64,000 bases of DNA from Colocasia esculenta (taxonomy: Eukaryota; Streptophyta; Magnoliopsida; Alismatales; Araceae), in assembly GCA_014218235.1 (NCBI GenBank), contig CM024766.1:51301359-51365358 (forward strand), written 5' to 3'. The position numbers and the translations under genes were made by a program. Of this stretch, positions 1 to 10,906 are shown in pieces (the first letter of the stretch is position 1; each line of letters opens with the position of its first letter). The notes below the pieces were generated by a model. That model was not told the origin of the DNA. It was given only the letters and a program-made list of their open reading frames with translations, and did not search any database.

Positions 1-1860
1 TTGAAATAATTTCAAGTCTAATGCGGATGCATATGCAAGTAGAATCCTAATAGCCTCAAGTCTAGCTACAGGTGCATAGGTTTCATCAAAATCTATGCCT
101 TCCTCTTGGGAATAGCCTTGAGCTACCAATATGGTCTTGTTTCTTATGATCACACCAGCTTCATCCAATTTATTTCTGAACACTCATTTGGTGCCAATCA
201 CTGGATGATCTGATGGTCTAGGAATAAGTGATCATACATGGTTTCTCTTGAACTGATTCAGTTCATCTTGCATGGCCAAAATCCAAGATTCATCAGTGAG
301 AGCTTCATTGACTGTCCTAGGCTCTATTTGCGAGACAAAAGCTAAATAATCACATGGAATTACATTACCTCTTGTCCTTACCCCTACAGATGGATCACCA
401 ATGATGTTTTCTGGTGGGTGATCATTCTTATATCTCCATTCCTTTGGAAGATTTTCATGTAAAATGTCCTTTTGTTGCAGGTCTTCCAGAGGTGGATCTT
501 CCTTGTCCTCGATAGATTTATTCTTTAATTTCTTGGACAATTCTTCTACATCATCAATATCACTATCTTCTTCCTCTCTCAAGGAAGGATTAGTTTCATC
601 AAAAATGATGTGTAATGATTGTTCAATTAATAAAGTATGCTTATTAAATACTCTATAGCCTTTAGGTTTAGAAGCATACCCCAAGAATATATCTTCATCC
701 AATTTTGCATCTAACTTACCAATGTCTCTTTTGCCATTGTTGTGGATGAAACATGGACATCTGAATGTCCTGAAGTGACTGATCTTCAGCTTCTTTCCCT
801 TGTACAGTTCATATGTTGTCTTCTTCAAGATGGGCCTGATCATCACTCTGTTGATAATGTAACATGTCGTGTTGACTGCTTCAGCCCAAAAATACCTTGG
901 CAAATCATATTCTGATAACATTGTCCTTGCCATATCCAACAGGGTTCTGTTCTTCCTCTAAGCAACTCCATTTTGCTGTGGTGTCCTTGGTGTTGAGAAA
1001 TTGTGCTCTATCCCTTGGTCATCATAGAACTTGGCAAATTTCTCATTTTGGAATTCTCCTCCATGATCTAACCGGATTCCAACAATGCTGAACTTTTTGT
1101 CTTTCTGTACCTTCTTGCTGAAGCTTACAAAACTATCAAATGTATCATCTTTGTGCTCCAAGAAGGATACCCCAGTGAATCTAGAGTAATCGTCTACAAT
1201 GACAAATCCAAAATTCTTTCCTTCAAGACTTGTGGTCCTCATTGGCCCAAATAAGTCCATATGAAGGAGTTCTAAGGGTTTAGAGGTTGTTACCACAGTT
1301 TTTGACTTGAAGGATGACTTGGTGTGCTTTCCTTTTGCACATGGTCCACAGACACCATCCAACCTTGTGCAGACTTTAGGTAGATCTTCCACCAAGCTTC
1401 TCTTGATCAGCTTTCTCATGCCATCTAGACTACAGTGGCCCAATCTTCTCTGCCACAGCTCAGTTGACTGCTCTTTGCTGGCGGTCAGACAGATATCCTG
1501 ATCTTTTAGTTCTTCTAGGTAAAGCACGTACAGGTTCTTTTCTCTGTTGGCTTCAAAAATGGCTGCTCCATCCTTCATAATGCTGCACTTAGATTCTTGA
1601 AATCTGATATGATGACCTTTATCGCACAGCTGACTGATACTGATGAGGTTGTGCTTCAGTCCTTTAACATATAGTACATCCTCAATGACTATCTTGCCTT
1701 TGCTGCCTATTGAACCACTGCCTATTACAGTCCCTTTTTCCATTATCTCCATAGGTGACTGTGCCTTCTTCAGCTTCTAGATGGGAAAATAGTCTTCTGT
1801 TCCCTGACATGTGCCTTGAGCATCCACTATCCAAGTACTACTTGGATGGTCGAAGGTTCC
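1..1860 (-). pseudogene. pol: Element A pol: protease, integrase, start of reverse transcriptase
   Basis: This is Ty1/copia Pol, which would cleave the polyprotein, integrate the cDNA and reverse-transcribe the RNA. The protease motif YLDSGCSRHM lies near 1840-1810. It is followed by the GAG-pre-integrase zinc region (ELWQRRLGHCSLDGM, then CGPC) near 1460-1340, the integrase core ([28 protein letters not shown]) and the PQQNGVA motif ending at 958. Breaks seen are a TAG in place of the W codon just before the protease motif, an extra A near 1742 that shifts frame, TAG at 958-960 after PQQNGVA, and TGA at 232-234 where element D has TGG. Reading continues in RT to the window edge. It is a pseudogene copy whose homology to D is clear throughout. 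Confidence 0.88.
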
Positions 1861-2948
1861 CTTGTCTTCTGTGTTGTCCATGAAAGCCAAGTTGGCTTCT
1901 TCTTTTTCTTCATTGCTTGAGTTCGACTCGCTGTCTTAGTCACTGTTGTTGTCCCATGCCGCTGCCATAGCCTTCTTCTTGAATCTTCTTGGTTTTTTGA
2001 ATTTTCCTTCTTTCTGTATTCAGATTTCTTGAGCTTTGGACACTCTGCCTTGATATGTCCTGGCTTCTTACACTCGTAACAGATTGGTTCGATCTTCTTT
2101 CCATTCTTGGCTTCGGACCTCTTGAAGTCTTTTCCTTTCTTAAAATGTCTTCTTCCTGACTGATACTTCTTCTTCTTGGCTAGGATGCGTTGTAGTCTTC
2201 TTGATAGCATTGCTTCTTCATCTTCGCTGTTGCTTAAGCTTTCATTTTCATCTGATGATTCTTCTGATCCATCCTCCTCAGCCTTGAGAGCATTGGACTG
2301 TTTCTTTCGGCTAGAAGATTCTCCTAGTCTCTCCATGTTGATCTCATGGGCCATAAGGGATCCAATAAGTTTCTCCAATGACATCCTTTTCAAGTCATTG
2401 GCTTCTTCTATAGTTGTTATCTTGGGAGTCCAAGAAGATGGCAAAGATCTCAGAATCTTCCTTACCATGTCTCCCATTTCATAAGTCTTTCCAAGACTAG
2501 CTAACCCATTCATGATGTTTGTAAATCTGCTGAACATTTGGGTTATTGACTCTCCTGGCTGCATTTGAAACCTTTCATACTGAGTCACCAGAATGTCTAT
2601 TCTGGTTTCCTTTACTTTATCTATGCCTTCATAGGCAATCCTCAGCTTTTCCCACATTTCCATGGCGGATTTGCAAGTGGAAATTCTCTTGAATTCCTTC
2701 TTACTAAGGGCACAGCATATAATGCTCTTAGCTTTGCAGTTTAGAGAGATCCTTTTCTTGTCATCGTCAGTCCACTTATCTCTTTCATTTGTAACTAAGA
2801 GATCTCCTTCTTCAACTATCGACCAGATCTGATAGTCGAGACCTTGTAAGAAATACTCCATTCTTGTTTTACAATAGGTGTAATCTTCTCCATCGAATAG
2901 TGGTGGCCTGTTGACTGACTGACCTTCGGAGTGACCTTGGGCTGCCAT
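1861..2948 (-). pseudogene. gag: Element A gag, coiled-coil region absent
   Basis: Starts MAAQGHSEGQSVNRPPLFDG at 2948, the same start as gag in B1 and D. It carries the copia Gag core (about residues 60-210), an acidic/serine stretch (about 225-250), a lysine/arginine-rich stretch and one CCHC knuckle CYECKKPGHIKAEC (CX2CX4HX4C, about residues 293-306). After the knuckle a frameshift near 1990 moves the reading frame. Beyond that the nucleotide sequence still aligns with D gag as far as the AAG codon at 1863-1861, then jumps directly to the protease leader. About 700 bp present in B1 and D, encoding the coiled coil and gag stop, are missing without other rearrangement. A W-to-C change is visible in the DYTYCKTRM segment. 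In the family Gag forms the virus-like particle and binds RNA. Confidence 0.88.
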
Positions 2949-2999
2949 TTGATCTTTTCTCTTCAGATCGTTGGATCTTCTTCTTTGTCGAAGAGACTC

Positions 3000-3011
3000 A
3001 CTCTGATACCA
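3000..3011 (-). promoter_or_regulatory. Element A primer-binding site (initiator Met tRNA)
   Basis: The minus strand reads TGGTATCAGAGT, complementary to the 3' end of plant initiator Met tRNA with one mismatch at the last base. It lies two bases inside the 5' LTR end (GGGCAACA), the standard position for minus-strand priming. Confidence 0.9.
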
Positions 3012-3013
3012 CT

Positions 3014-5129
3014 TGTTGCCCAGCTAGCAAGCCCAGAGGGGGGGTGAATGGGATTCTTAAAATTATTGAGAACCTAAAATTTGTTCACAAAACACACTTC
3101 GATAGTTGTTAGTGTTAGTAAAGGTAAACAGCAAACACACAAAGGCAATCACACTACACAAGGATTTATCCTGGTTCAAATCCCCTCTTCTTAGGAGTCC
3201 TACGTCTAGTCCCTGAGCAATACCTTAGGATTTCACTACCCAAGGGTATAGTTCCCTTATGGACCCTTACACACCCAGCCACAGCTGGTCTTCTCTTCAC
3301 AACCCGAAGAGGAATTACAACACCCTGGATACCACCAGGTCTTCCTTCAACACGAAGGGAATACACACCGTGGAACCCCCAGGTCTTCCTTCAACACGAA
3401 GGGAAGAAAAGAACACAAGAATGTGGAAATGAAAACAAGCCCCTAGATCAAGCTTATACAATGCTAGATCTAAAGCTAAGACTGAGAAAGAAAGGATCTA
3501 CAGAATTGATCTCTCTCAGTACTAGAAGCTCTCTCAAGGATCTACACTAATCTCAGAGAGCAAGAGCTAGAACATATGTGAGTGAAAAAACTTGGCTCTT
3601 CAATTTTCTCACATAAGACTTGGAAAAATCGTTGTAAGCATTGTCTATCAATTCAAGGTGTCTTCTTCTAGATCTTCAGTCTTCTTTATATATCTCCTAT
3701 TTGAAATTTGAACGCTGAAGTGCCCGTTGTCTCTAAGCTTTTGTTTACGTTAGACTGCATGTCACTGTAGAGCTTCTTGTTCAATAGTCTTTAGCTTTCC
3801 ATGCACGCAATAGGAGAAAGGATCTTCTCTGATATCCGTTATCTTCCATATTGTCCAACGTTGTATTGAGGTGCACTGTCAGAGACCTGCACGCATTAAA
3901 TGCTAAAAAAATAGAAAGCTAGGTTGTCTCTTGTTGTCAGTTAACGTTAGAATGATTTTATATAAAAATAGAAGTTCCATTTTGTTCTTCTAAAAAGATG
4001 TTTACAGAATAACCACGAAAATAGATGATATCGTTTGCATGTACTGCAGTGATACATTTAGTCGCAATAAATGCATGCTTGTCAGAAAGATATACGTGAA
4101 GATTTTGACTTTTCAACGTATTCAAAAATGAGTTCAAATATCAAATCGTTATATTCCATGAAATCGTTACATGCATGACTTATGAAATCGTTATATAGAC
4201 AAATCGTTATGACTCTATAAGCAAATCATTATGAGCAAGTTGTCAGAGACAAAACGATGTGAGCAAATCGTTGTTTGTTGTATCGAATCGTTACGGCGAC
4301 TAAGTCGTTATGTAACTGAACGAATCGTTACAGTGACAGAGTCGTTGTGTAACATATCGAATCGTTATAAGGATCACGTCGTTATGAGACTTAACGAATC
4401 GTTGTGAAATCGAAATCGTTGTGAGTGCAAATCGTTGTGCTCACTTAAGAAATCGTTGTGAGAGCAAATCGTTGTTCTCACTTATCAAATCGATGAGATG
4501 ACCAAATTGTTGTGAGAGAAAATCGTTATTCTCACTTAAGAAATCGTTGTGAGAGTAAATCGTTGTGAGAGCAAATCGTTGTTCTCACTTATCAAATCGA
4601 TGCAAAGACCAAGTCGTTGTGAGAGCAAATCATTGCTCTCACTTATCAAATCGATGTGAAGACCAAATCGTTGTGAGAGCAAATCGTTATTCTCACTTAT
4701 GAAATCATTGTGAGAGTAAATGGTTGTTCTCACTTATCAAATCGATGCGATGACCAAATCGTTGTGAGAGCAAATCGTTATTCTCACTTATCAAATCGTT
4801 ATGGAAGCAAATCATTATGCTTTCTTAGCGAATCGTTGTGAGATCGATGCGATCACTTAGCGAATCATTATGGAAGCAAATCGCTATGCAAGAGAGAGAA
4901 GTCGTTACAGCATACAGAAAATCGATGTGTACTTAGAGAAATTTCATGCTTTGAACTTACATTGCTATAAAGTAAATAATACTTACCCATTTAGCTTTAT
5001 ATTTCTTGTTTCATTTCTTGTACTCAAATCTCATAGAAAATATGTTAGATTAAACTTTATTATAGTTTTGTTAATCACCAAAATAAATATGTAATTAATT
5101 TAAATTACATGGGGATAAACTGATCAACA
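3014..5129 (-). repeat. Element A 5' LTR
   Basis: It begins TGTTGATCAG at 5129 and ends GGGCAACA at 3014 on the minus strand, about 2.1 kb. Its beginning (CCCCATG, GGTGATTAACAAAAC) matches the starts of the B1, B2 and D LTRs, most closely B2. A TATA-like TATATAA lies near 3686-3692 (minus), which would place transcription start near 3650. The upstream half is filled by an AACGATT-core tandem array. The outer base is a choice between two close TG positions (5126 or 5129), because the other LTR is outside the window. Confidence 0.85.
4140..4925 (-). repeat. AACGATT-core tandem array in element A LTR
   Basis: On the minus strand a degenerate unit of about 37 bp repeats many times. Each unit has two AACGATT cores: one followed by TTGCTCTCAC and the next by TTGATAAGTGAGAAC. 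Core-to-core spacing alternates about 16 and 21 bp. Many cores are altered to AATGATT or AACAATT, the changes expected from deamination at CG. The array lies upstream of the TATA-like box, in the U3 part of the LTR. Confidence 0.9.
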
Positions 5130-5352
5130 AGGATATGGAAACACTGCTCATTTTTTGGCTCCATATCGTAGGGAAACACTACTCATTTTCTGGCTAAGTG
5201 AGTTTTAATGCAACCTTTTATCTTAATATTTTGTTTCTATTAGCATGGTTACAACTTTATTATTCAACTAGTGAGCTGGTTAGATGTGTCATTGTTCTTA
5301 TTGTAATAAAATTTCATTGTGCACATAATTAGTATTTCAACTACATGTAGGT

Positions 5353-5830
5353 GCAATTTGGGATCTGGAAAAGGACTTTGTCCTGATATATTTAATTGGA
5401 CAACAAATAGAATGTAAAAACATCATAGGTGACTCTTTGAATAAGGAAGGATGGAAGAAGGTCCAAAACATTTTCAACAAGGACTTTTGCATAACTTGGC
5501 CCGTATCACATTTCTTGCATCGTTTTACATTCTATAGGTCATTTTATTTGATCGCTCATGATCTCATCAATGTAGTCAATTTTCACTGGGATGACGAGAT
5601 TAAACAAATACGAGGTTCAGAATTAGCTTGGCAGCAATATCTTGAGGTTCTTATACAATTTCACCCATGACGATTATCTATACATATTATTGACCAAGAA
5701 TAAAGAAGTACAAATTAATTACTATTTTTTTCTTCCATTGCAGTTCAACCCATTGGTTACAGGGTTCAAAGAAAGGACATTGCCATTACACAATGACCTC
5801 GTCAAGTTGTTCAATGCTTGGGGATCATAA
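5353..5830 (+). pseudogene. MYB/SANT-like DNA-binding domain gene remnant, two exons
   Basis: Exon 1 (5353-5646) reads without a stop from AIWDLEKDFVLIYLIG through NKEGWKKVQNIFNKDF to HWDDEIKQIRGSELAWQQYLE. This pattern of spaced tryptophans (IWD, GWK, FHWDDE, SELAWQQY) is that of the MYB/SANT-like domain found in plant L10-interacting-MYB-type proteins and in the second protein of PIF/Harbinger transposons. An intron from 5647 (GAG|GTTCTT) to 5743 (T-rich tract, CATTGCAG) fits, and exon 2 (5744-5830) continues FNPLVTGFKERTLPLHNDLV with a stop at 5828. An acceptor-like ATGTAG also precedes 5353. No start codon or transposase is visible nearby. It could be a transposon gene fragment or a host gene piece, and both readings are open. 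Confidence 0.55.
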
Positions 5831-5853
5831 AGACCTTCAATTCAATGGTCTTG

Positions 5854-6430
5854 GGAAATGATGAGTAGGCATCCTTATCCAATTCAATGGTCAGATGGTC
5901 AAATTGGCAACCCCATTGAAAATGCGGATATATTTTGTGTAGCCGATCTGAGCCAAAAAAATTTGTCGTATATTCATCCTTTGCAAATATTTGGTTAGAT
6001 GGCATCAATTGCAATCCCATATATTATGCATTGAATGTACTATAAATTATTGAACATGTGATACCACATATATACTTACATGGTCCTGGGCAATGATGAG
6101 TGGGCATCCTTATCCAATTCAATGGTCGGATGGTCAAATTGGCAACCCCATTGAAAATGAGGATATATTTTGTGTAGCCGATCTGAGCCAAAAAAATTTG
6201 TCGTATATTCATCCTTTGCAAATATTTGGTTGGATGGCATCAATTGCAATCCCAGATATTATGCAGTGAATGTATTATAAATTATTGAACATGTGATATC
6301 ACATATATACTTACATGGGCAATGATGAGTGGGCATCCTTATCCAATTCAATGGTCGGATGGTCAAATTGGTAACCTTATTGAAAATGTGGATATATTTT
6401 GTGTAGTCGATCTAAGCCCAATAAATTCAC
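5854..6430 (+). repeat. Three-copy tandem repeat of about 230 bp
   Basis: A block beginning near AATGATGAGTGGGCATCC recurs with the same internal landmarks (CCAATTCAATGGTC, GGATATATTTTGTGTAG, TTGAACATGTGAT). The landmark ATGAG lies at 5861, 6096 and 6325, giving periods of 235 and 229 bp. The third copy is partial and stops after GTGTAGTCGATCTAAGCC. Copies are closely similar, so the expansion is fairly recent. No coding function is apparent. Confidence 0.9.
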
Positions 6431-6680
6431 ATCATATCATACAAATGTGATCCAACATTACTACAGGCTGACAACATTCAAATAGGAGTCTATGTCGTTA
6501 GAGAAGGTACGTTCATATTTCATAAAAAATATGTTCAAATTTTTAATAAATTATAGGCAATGATGTGACTAACATTGCATTCATTTTGTCACAGATTTTA
6601 TCATGCACAGCAAATGAAGGAGACGATTAAAATAGTTCCATGTATAAATTTGAAGGTTGCATTGAGCCTTCCATGTTATG

Positions 6681-6893
6681 TTGTTAATTATTGTTGAATA
6701 AAATTTGTTACATTTAAATTTTACCATGTCTTTCATGTTATGTCTTTTTTTTTCAAAGCTATGTTGTTACATACAGGAACAACAGGTGTTGTTAATAAAT
6801 GTTGAATAAAGTTTGTTACATTTAAAATTTACATGTCTTCCATGTTATGTCTTTTTTTTTCAAAGTTATGTTGTTACATATAGGAACAACAGG
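6681..6893 (+). repeat. Tandem duplication of about 105 bp
   Basis: Two neighbouring blocks share TTGTTAAT, TGTTGAATAAA, TTTGTTACATTTAAA, a CATGTTATG landmark followed by a T9 tract, and end ACAGGAACAACAGGT / ATAGGAACAACAGGT. The flanking stretch 6430-7300 is AT-rich and shows no gene. Confidence 0.75.
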
Positions 6894-7302
6894 TACAAAT
6901 AATGAAAATGTAAGAGAAACAGGGGAGGTGCTATCTTTTAAAAAAAAAAAACAAATTATTCTTTAAAATAAATAGAGGCATGATTACGACCTATAATTTG
7001 TTGTTATTAAATAAAACGTCATTTTCTATTATCAATAAGTCGATGTTCGTTACAATTATTTTTTCTATTGATGTGAAAAAAGATAGATGATTATAAAAAA
7101 TAATTTGTTAAAGTACCAAATAATCTCAATTAGTAGAAAGTACTACCGCACCATTTTTAGTACTAATATATTTTTTTAGCCATGTGGTACCATTAGTATT
7201 TTTTATTGATGGTAATATGTTGATCACATTTATTAAATAGCTTCTATGATTAAACTATTCCAAAAAAAGGTACATAGTTTAAATACATAGAGTGTTGGTA
7301 TA

Positions 7303-7501
7303 GGGGTACTTTGGGTATTCTCATCAAAGTGGAAAAGGTCCCTTCAATGTCAACCAAAGCACTCAACAAAGATGTGGGTTAACTCCATTTATTCAAGTGA
7401 GTTAACTCACTTGTTACCAAAGCAAAAAGTGGGTTAGCCATGTATAATTTTGATCATGGATTGGAGTTAGGATAACTCCAACTCATTACCAAAGTGGCCC
7501 A
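7303..7501 (+). mobile_element. Possible Harbinger-like transposon end
   Basis: The segment is dense in ACTTTGG / CCAAAG words and ends TTACCAAAGTGGCCC (7487-7501), whose complement GGGCCACTTTGGTAA resembles PIF/Harbinger terminal inverted repeats. It lies downstream of a MYB/SANT-like coding remnant, the kind of accessory protein these transposons carry. No matching left terminus or 3-bp target duplication is visible, possibly because element A sits where it would be. This is an inference only. Confidence 0.3.
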
Positions 7502-7683
7502 GTTCAGCTCCAAACTAGGATAAAATCGTTGTGTTCACTATGTGTTTGTTTCGTGTCTTGCATGCTTTGTTTCACTTTCCGCGTAGCCAAATTAGTTTAC
7601 TTAGCATGGATTGATTTAGTTTTCTAATATTCAATTTTGACCTATTCAACTCTTCTAGGTCTCCATAGCGTGGCCAACAACTT

Positions 7684-7952
7684 GAAGTTCAATTGTTGTT
7701 GCTCTTCCATCAACAAAGTGATTGCATCATCCAAGTAGAGAGTAAATATATTTCCCAAATAGCAATGCAGTCACAAAATGATTATATGATGCAGAAAATG
7801 CAACCAATGCAGGAAATGCAACCAATAGGAGAAGTTCCTTGTCCTCTTTGATCTTCATGTCGCAAGCAAGCACCTCCTTCAAAATCATGTGGTACTCATC
7901 CAGATGAGCCTTTAGTGATCCTTCTCCCTCCATCTTCAGGCCATATAATTTC
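7684..7952 (-). pseudogene. gag: Copia gag fragment (UBN2-like)
   Basis: The minus-strand reading contains LYGLKMEGEGSLKAHLDEYH followed by NHFVTALLFGK, a pattern typical of the N-terminal half of non-Sirevirus Ty1/copia Gag (retrotran_gag_2 / UBN2 type). An internal short duplication (two GCATTTYCTGCAT blocks near 7800-7825) and stops break it. It ends abruptly at 7952, where the LTR of element C begins, so it is the likely target into which C inserted. Nothing else of this element is recognisable to its left. Confidence 0.65.
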
Positions 7953-8766
7953 TGTTGAGCAACTACCCTAAGAAAATAATTTAAGATTTTAAATTATTAT
8001 AACTCTGTGTTTTTGCTATGACAAAACCTTTAAAAGGATTTCCACAAGTTTATAAATTGTATATCACAAAAATATATATATATAATATATTTTTGTCAAA
8101 CTCTATCTCGAGAAATTTTCTAAGTCCACAGACCACTCTATGAATCCGACTGTGGACTCCAACTTCTTAAGAATCGAAATGTCTTTACATAAAATCAACT
8201 CCAAAATTTTTCTAAGTCCAGACAACTTCATTGTATCTGACTGTCAACTCTGACTTCTACAGTCGAATGCTTCCTTCTGGACTTCAACTCTCAGAAGACG
8301 AAGTGTTCTGTATTCGACTGCCCACGTACTTCGACTCATACAGTCAAATGCTTCATATATCTAACTCCTCAGTATCCGAGTTTTGAAGTCGAATTCTCTG
8401 TCTTGTTTCTGTCAATCTCCATAGAAGTCAAATTCACTCTATCTGACTCTTAAAGTCGAATTATGACTTTCTAATTCTTCTATATCCAACTTGAAAACTC
8501 GAATGCTATATTCTCTTTGCAACCTCTGTTGAAGTCGAATCAGTCTATTTCTATCTCCGAATCCTAGAGTCGAATTCTAATCTCTTTTGTATCCGACTTT
8601 ACTGTCAAGTCCAGTACTTGTACTTTTTCTGTGAAGACCTATTTTATTATCTGATGAAATATTAGTTGCATAACTTTTTAACTTCCTTGATACAATTTCT
8701 GTTAAAACCATCATTGACTAAATATTTTCTAAATCTATCAGATTATCATTTTTTAAAAATATGTTC
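7953..8766 (+). repeat. Element C 5' LTR, first part
   Basis: Begins TGTTGAGCAACTACC, directly after copia gag sequence. The landmark order near the start (AATTATTATAAC, TTTTTGCTATGACAAAACCTT) parallels the start of the other Sirevirus LTRs, which supports this boundary. It ends at the TGTTC target site used by element F. Confidence 0.65.
8095..8620 (+). repeat. AGTCGAAT-core degenerate array in element C LTR
   Basis: Short motifs GTCGAAT (for example near 8263, 8390, 8454, 8536 and 8569) alternate with ATCCGACT / ATCTGACT words, which are roughly complementary to them. The spacing is irregular. It occupies the same upstream LTR position as the AACGATT arrays of A, B1, B2 and D, but with another core. 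Confidence 0.65.
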
Positions 8767-10906
8767 TGTAGCACCTCAGAAATTTTAATTACATAAAAAA
8801 TTTCAAATAAATGAAAATAAATAATTTCTATAATATTAGAGTATTTAAAACATACGTATCATTATCGTATGTGCTAAAACACATCGAAAAATTCCGTAAC
8901 AATTATAAATCAACCCCACACATTATTCCTAAATGTTTCACAAATAAATTTGTGTCAATAAAAAATGGATTAGCCAAGTTTAAAGTGTTTTGCGACTTAT
9001 TATCGTAATTCATAAATAAGTCAAAAAATCATTGTCACACGTACTTGGATGAGTCAGAAAATTAAATACAAATCATATATGGACTTCAAATAATATCCTC
9101 TAATGATCCATCAAGAAATTTGGGTCAATAAAAATCATTTGGGCTAGGTTTAAGAGTTATTGTGACCGATTATCCAAATTAGGAAACAAGTCGGAAAACT
9201 GTTAACACGGAAATACGACGCATCCAAAAATTAAATAAAAGTGTTGGAGAGACTCCCAACATTATATATTAATGACCCAATATCTTAATTGGGCCAATGG
9301 ACCACATATGACCCAAAAATCAAATAAAGCAAGAAAATGCATGGAAATTCGTAGCTTAAATAAGCTGAAATTAGAAAGAGGTAATTAGAGTTGAATTGGG
9401 AAGAGATCTTGCACTCTTGGCAACCCAAATTTGTGCTTAACTATGGTGGGAGGTTTCCTAAAGCCTCACACACTCTAATGGAGGAAGAAATCCTCAAATT
9501 AGAAAACTAATAAGCCAAAACCGCAACTTGGCTTTCCTTGTCACAATAGGACTCCTAAACACCTTGGTTGCTTAAATACTCTTCACCCAAACCCTAGGGA
9601 CAAGTTCTATAACATGATGGGGTCATGTGGAGGAGCTCTTGGTGGCTGGAGGGCAAGAGATCAAGCATACCAAGCTCATCTTCTTCACCGTTTCATCTGT
9701 TATGACCTGTGCAAACCGTCCTCTTGGAGTCGACCAAAGGTAGGTCAAACCCAAATCCCATCGTGCAAGGCCTATACCCCTGGAAATAGGGTCAAGTCTA
9801 CGTTCTAACCCAAGTGGAATGCCCAATTTCCCTGCAGTATACACAGAGTATTAGGCGTTCTTCAAACAGTGGTCTGAACAAGGGATTTCTAAAGAACGAG
9901 ACTTCATCAACCCATAAGGTAGGTTTTCTCAGGTCAAACTTTAACAAATCTTATATCAATGTGTAGAGCATCAAGTCTAGTTTCATATCTAATTGGTTTC
10001 ATTGAATTCCAATGAGTAGATTTTGAATTAAAAGCATTTTTCCAAAGTCGCGCATGTTAGGGTCTTTTCCTATTTAAGTCGATTTATCATGCATCTCGAG
10101 GTCGTTTAAAATTGTTTAAAAATCATAGTTCTCTCCTTTGTCATGTTTCCAACAACTTTCATGTTGAGACTTTTGTCCGAAGAGCCCTAGTTTAGAAGAT
10201 ATAAGAGTTGCATGATCGAACCCCTCCCTGAGTGCAGTTTTCTACATTTTCGGTCTGAGCCTGAACTGCGTCCAGACAGGTGAACGCGATTCAAGATGAA
10301 AGGCATCCGGGAACCCGGACGTGATTTTGGCATTGACCAGTCCATGCCTGGCGTGGGTCTGCATGCCGCCTGGGAGTCCAGGCTGTTCTAAAATGCAGCG
10401 TCCGACCCCGACGCGTTTCAGAGGCTTTTCCCGCCCAAGTGTTTTTTTTTTATGATTTCCTATAGACGCATCCGAGACCCCCGACGCGTTTAATCATTAA
10501 GGCGGCCACCCTCTTCGACGCGATTTTGACTTTTCCCTATTTCGCTAGTTTTCACTGTGCAATGTGTATCGAAGTGCGTCCACTGTGTTGGACGCATATT
10601 CAAGGTCTACCCGAGGTCTGTTTAACATGGTATCCAGTGTGTCATTTGCATATCTTGGGTCTGATCATTTCATGATATATGTTTAACGGCTTAAAAGTGT
10701 TTAACTCATTTAAAAAGCTTTAAGTACACAAACATTATTCTAATTGCTTTCTTAATGACGTGACCATTCATGTGACTTTTGATTCACTCTTTGTACTGTT
10801 CTACCTTATTAAAATGATAATATGTTATCTTAAAATCTTGCAATCCATGTTTAGTTAAAGCGCATAGTTTCATGTCATGTCATGTTATCATGCTAAGTGC
10901 TTTCCG
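8767..10906 (+). repeat. Element F 5' LTR, first part
   Basis: Matches 23321-25459 nearly base for base. It carries a cluster of GACGC-containing words at about 10268-10600. It ends in GCTTTCCG, where G1 inserted; TTCCG (10902-10906) is duplicated at 20284-20288. Confidence 0.95.

Larger units (their letters stand above)
1..5129 (-). mobile_element. Element A: Sirevirus-type Ty1/copia retrotransposon, truncated by window edge
   Basis: Read on the minus strand it runs 5' LTR (5129-3014), primer site (3011-3000), gag (2948 downward) and pol to position 1, where the window cuts it inside reverse transcriptase. The 3' half and the second LTR lie outside. Gag with a CCHC knuckle, the integrase-before-RT order and the LTR sequence match elements B1, B2 and D, so it belongs to the same Sirevirus-like lineage. 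Unlike B1 and D it lacks the coiled-coil C-terminal part of gag: sequence at 1863-1861 (AAG) joins directly to the protease leader at 1860. It is disabled by several stops and frameshifts. Without the second LTR, target-site duplication and age cannot be judged. Confidence 0.9.
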
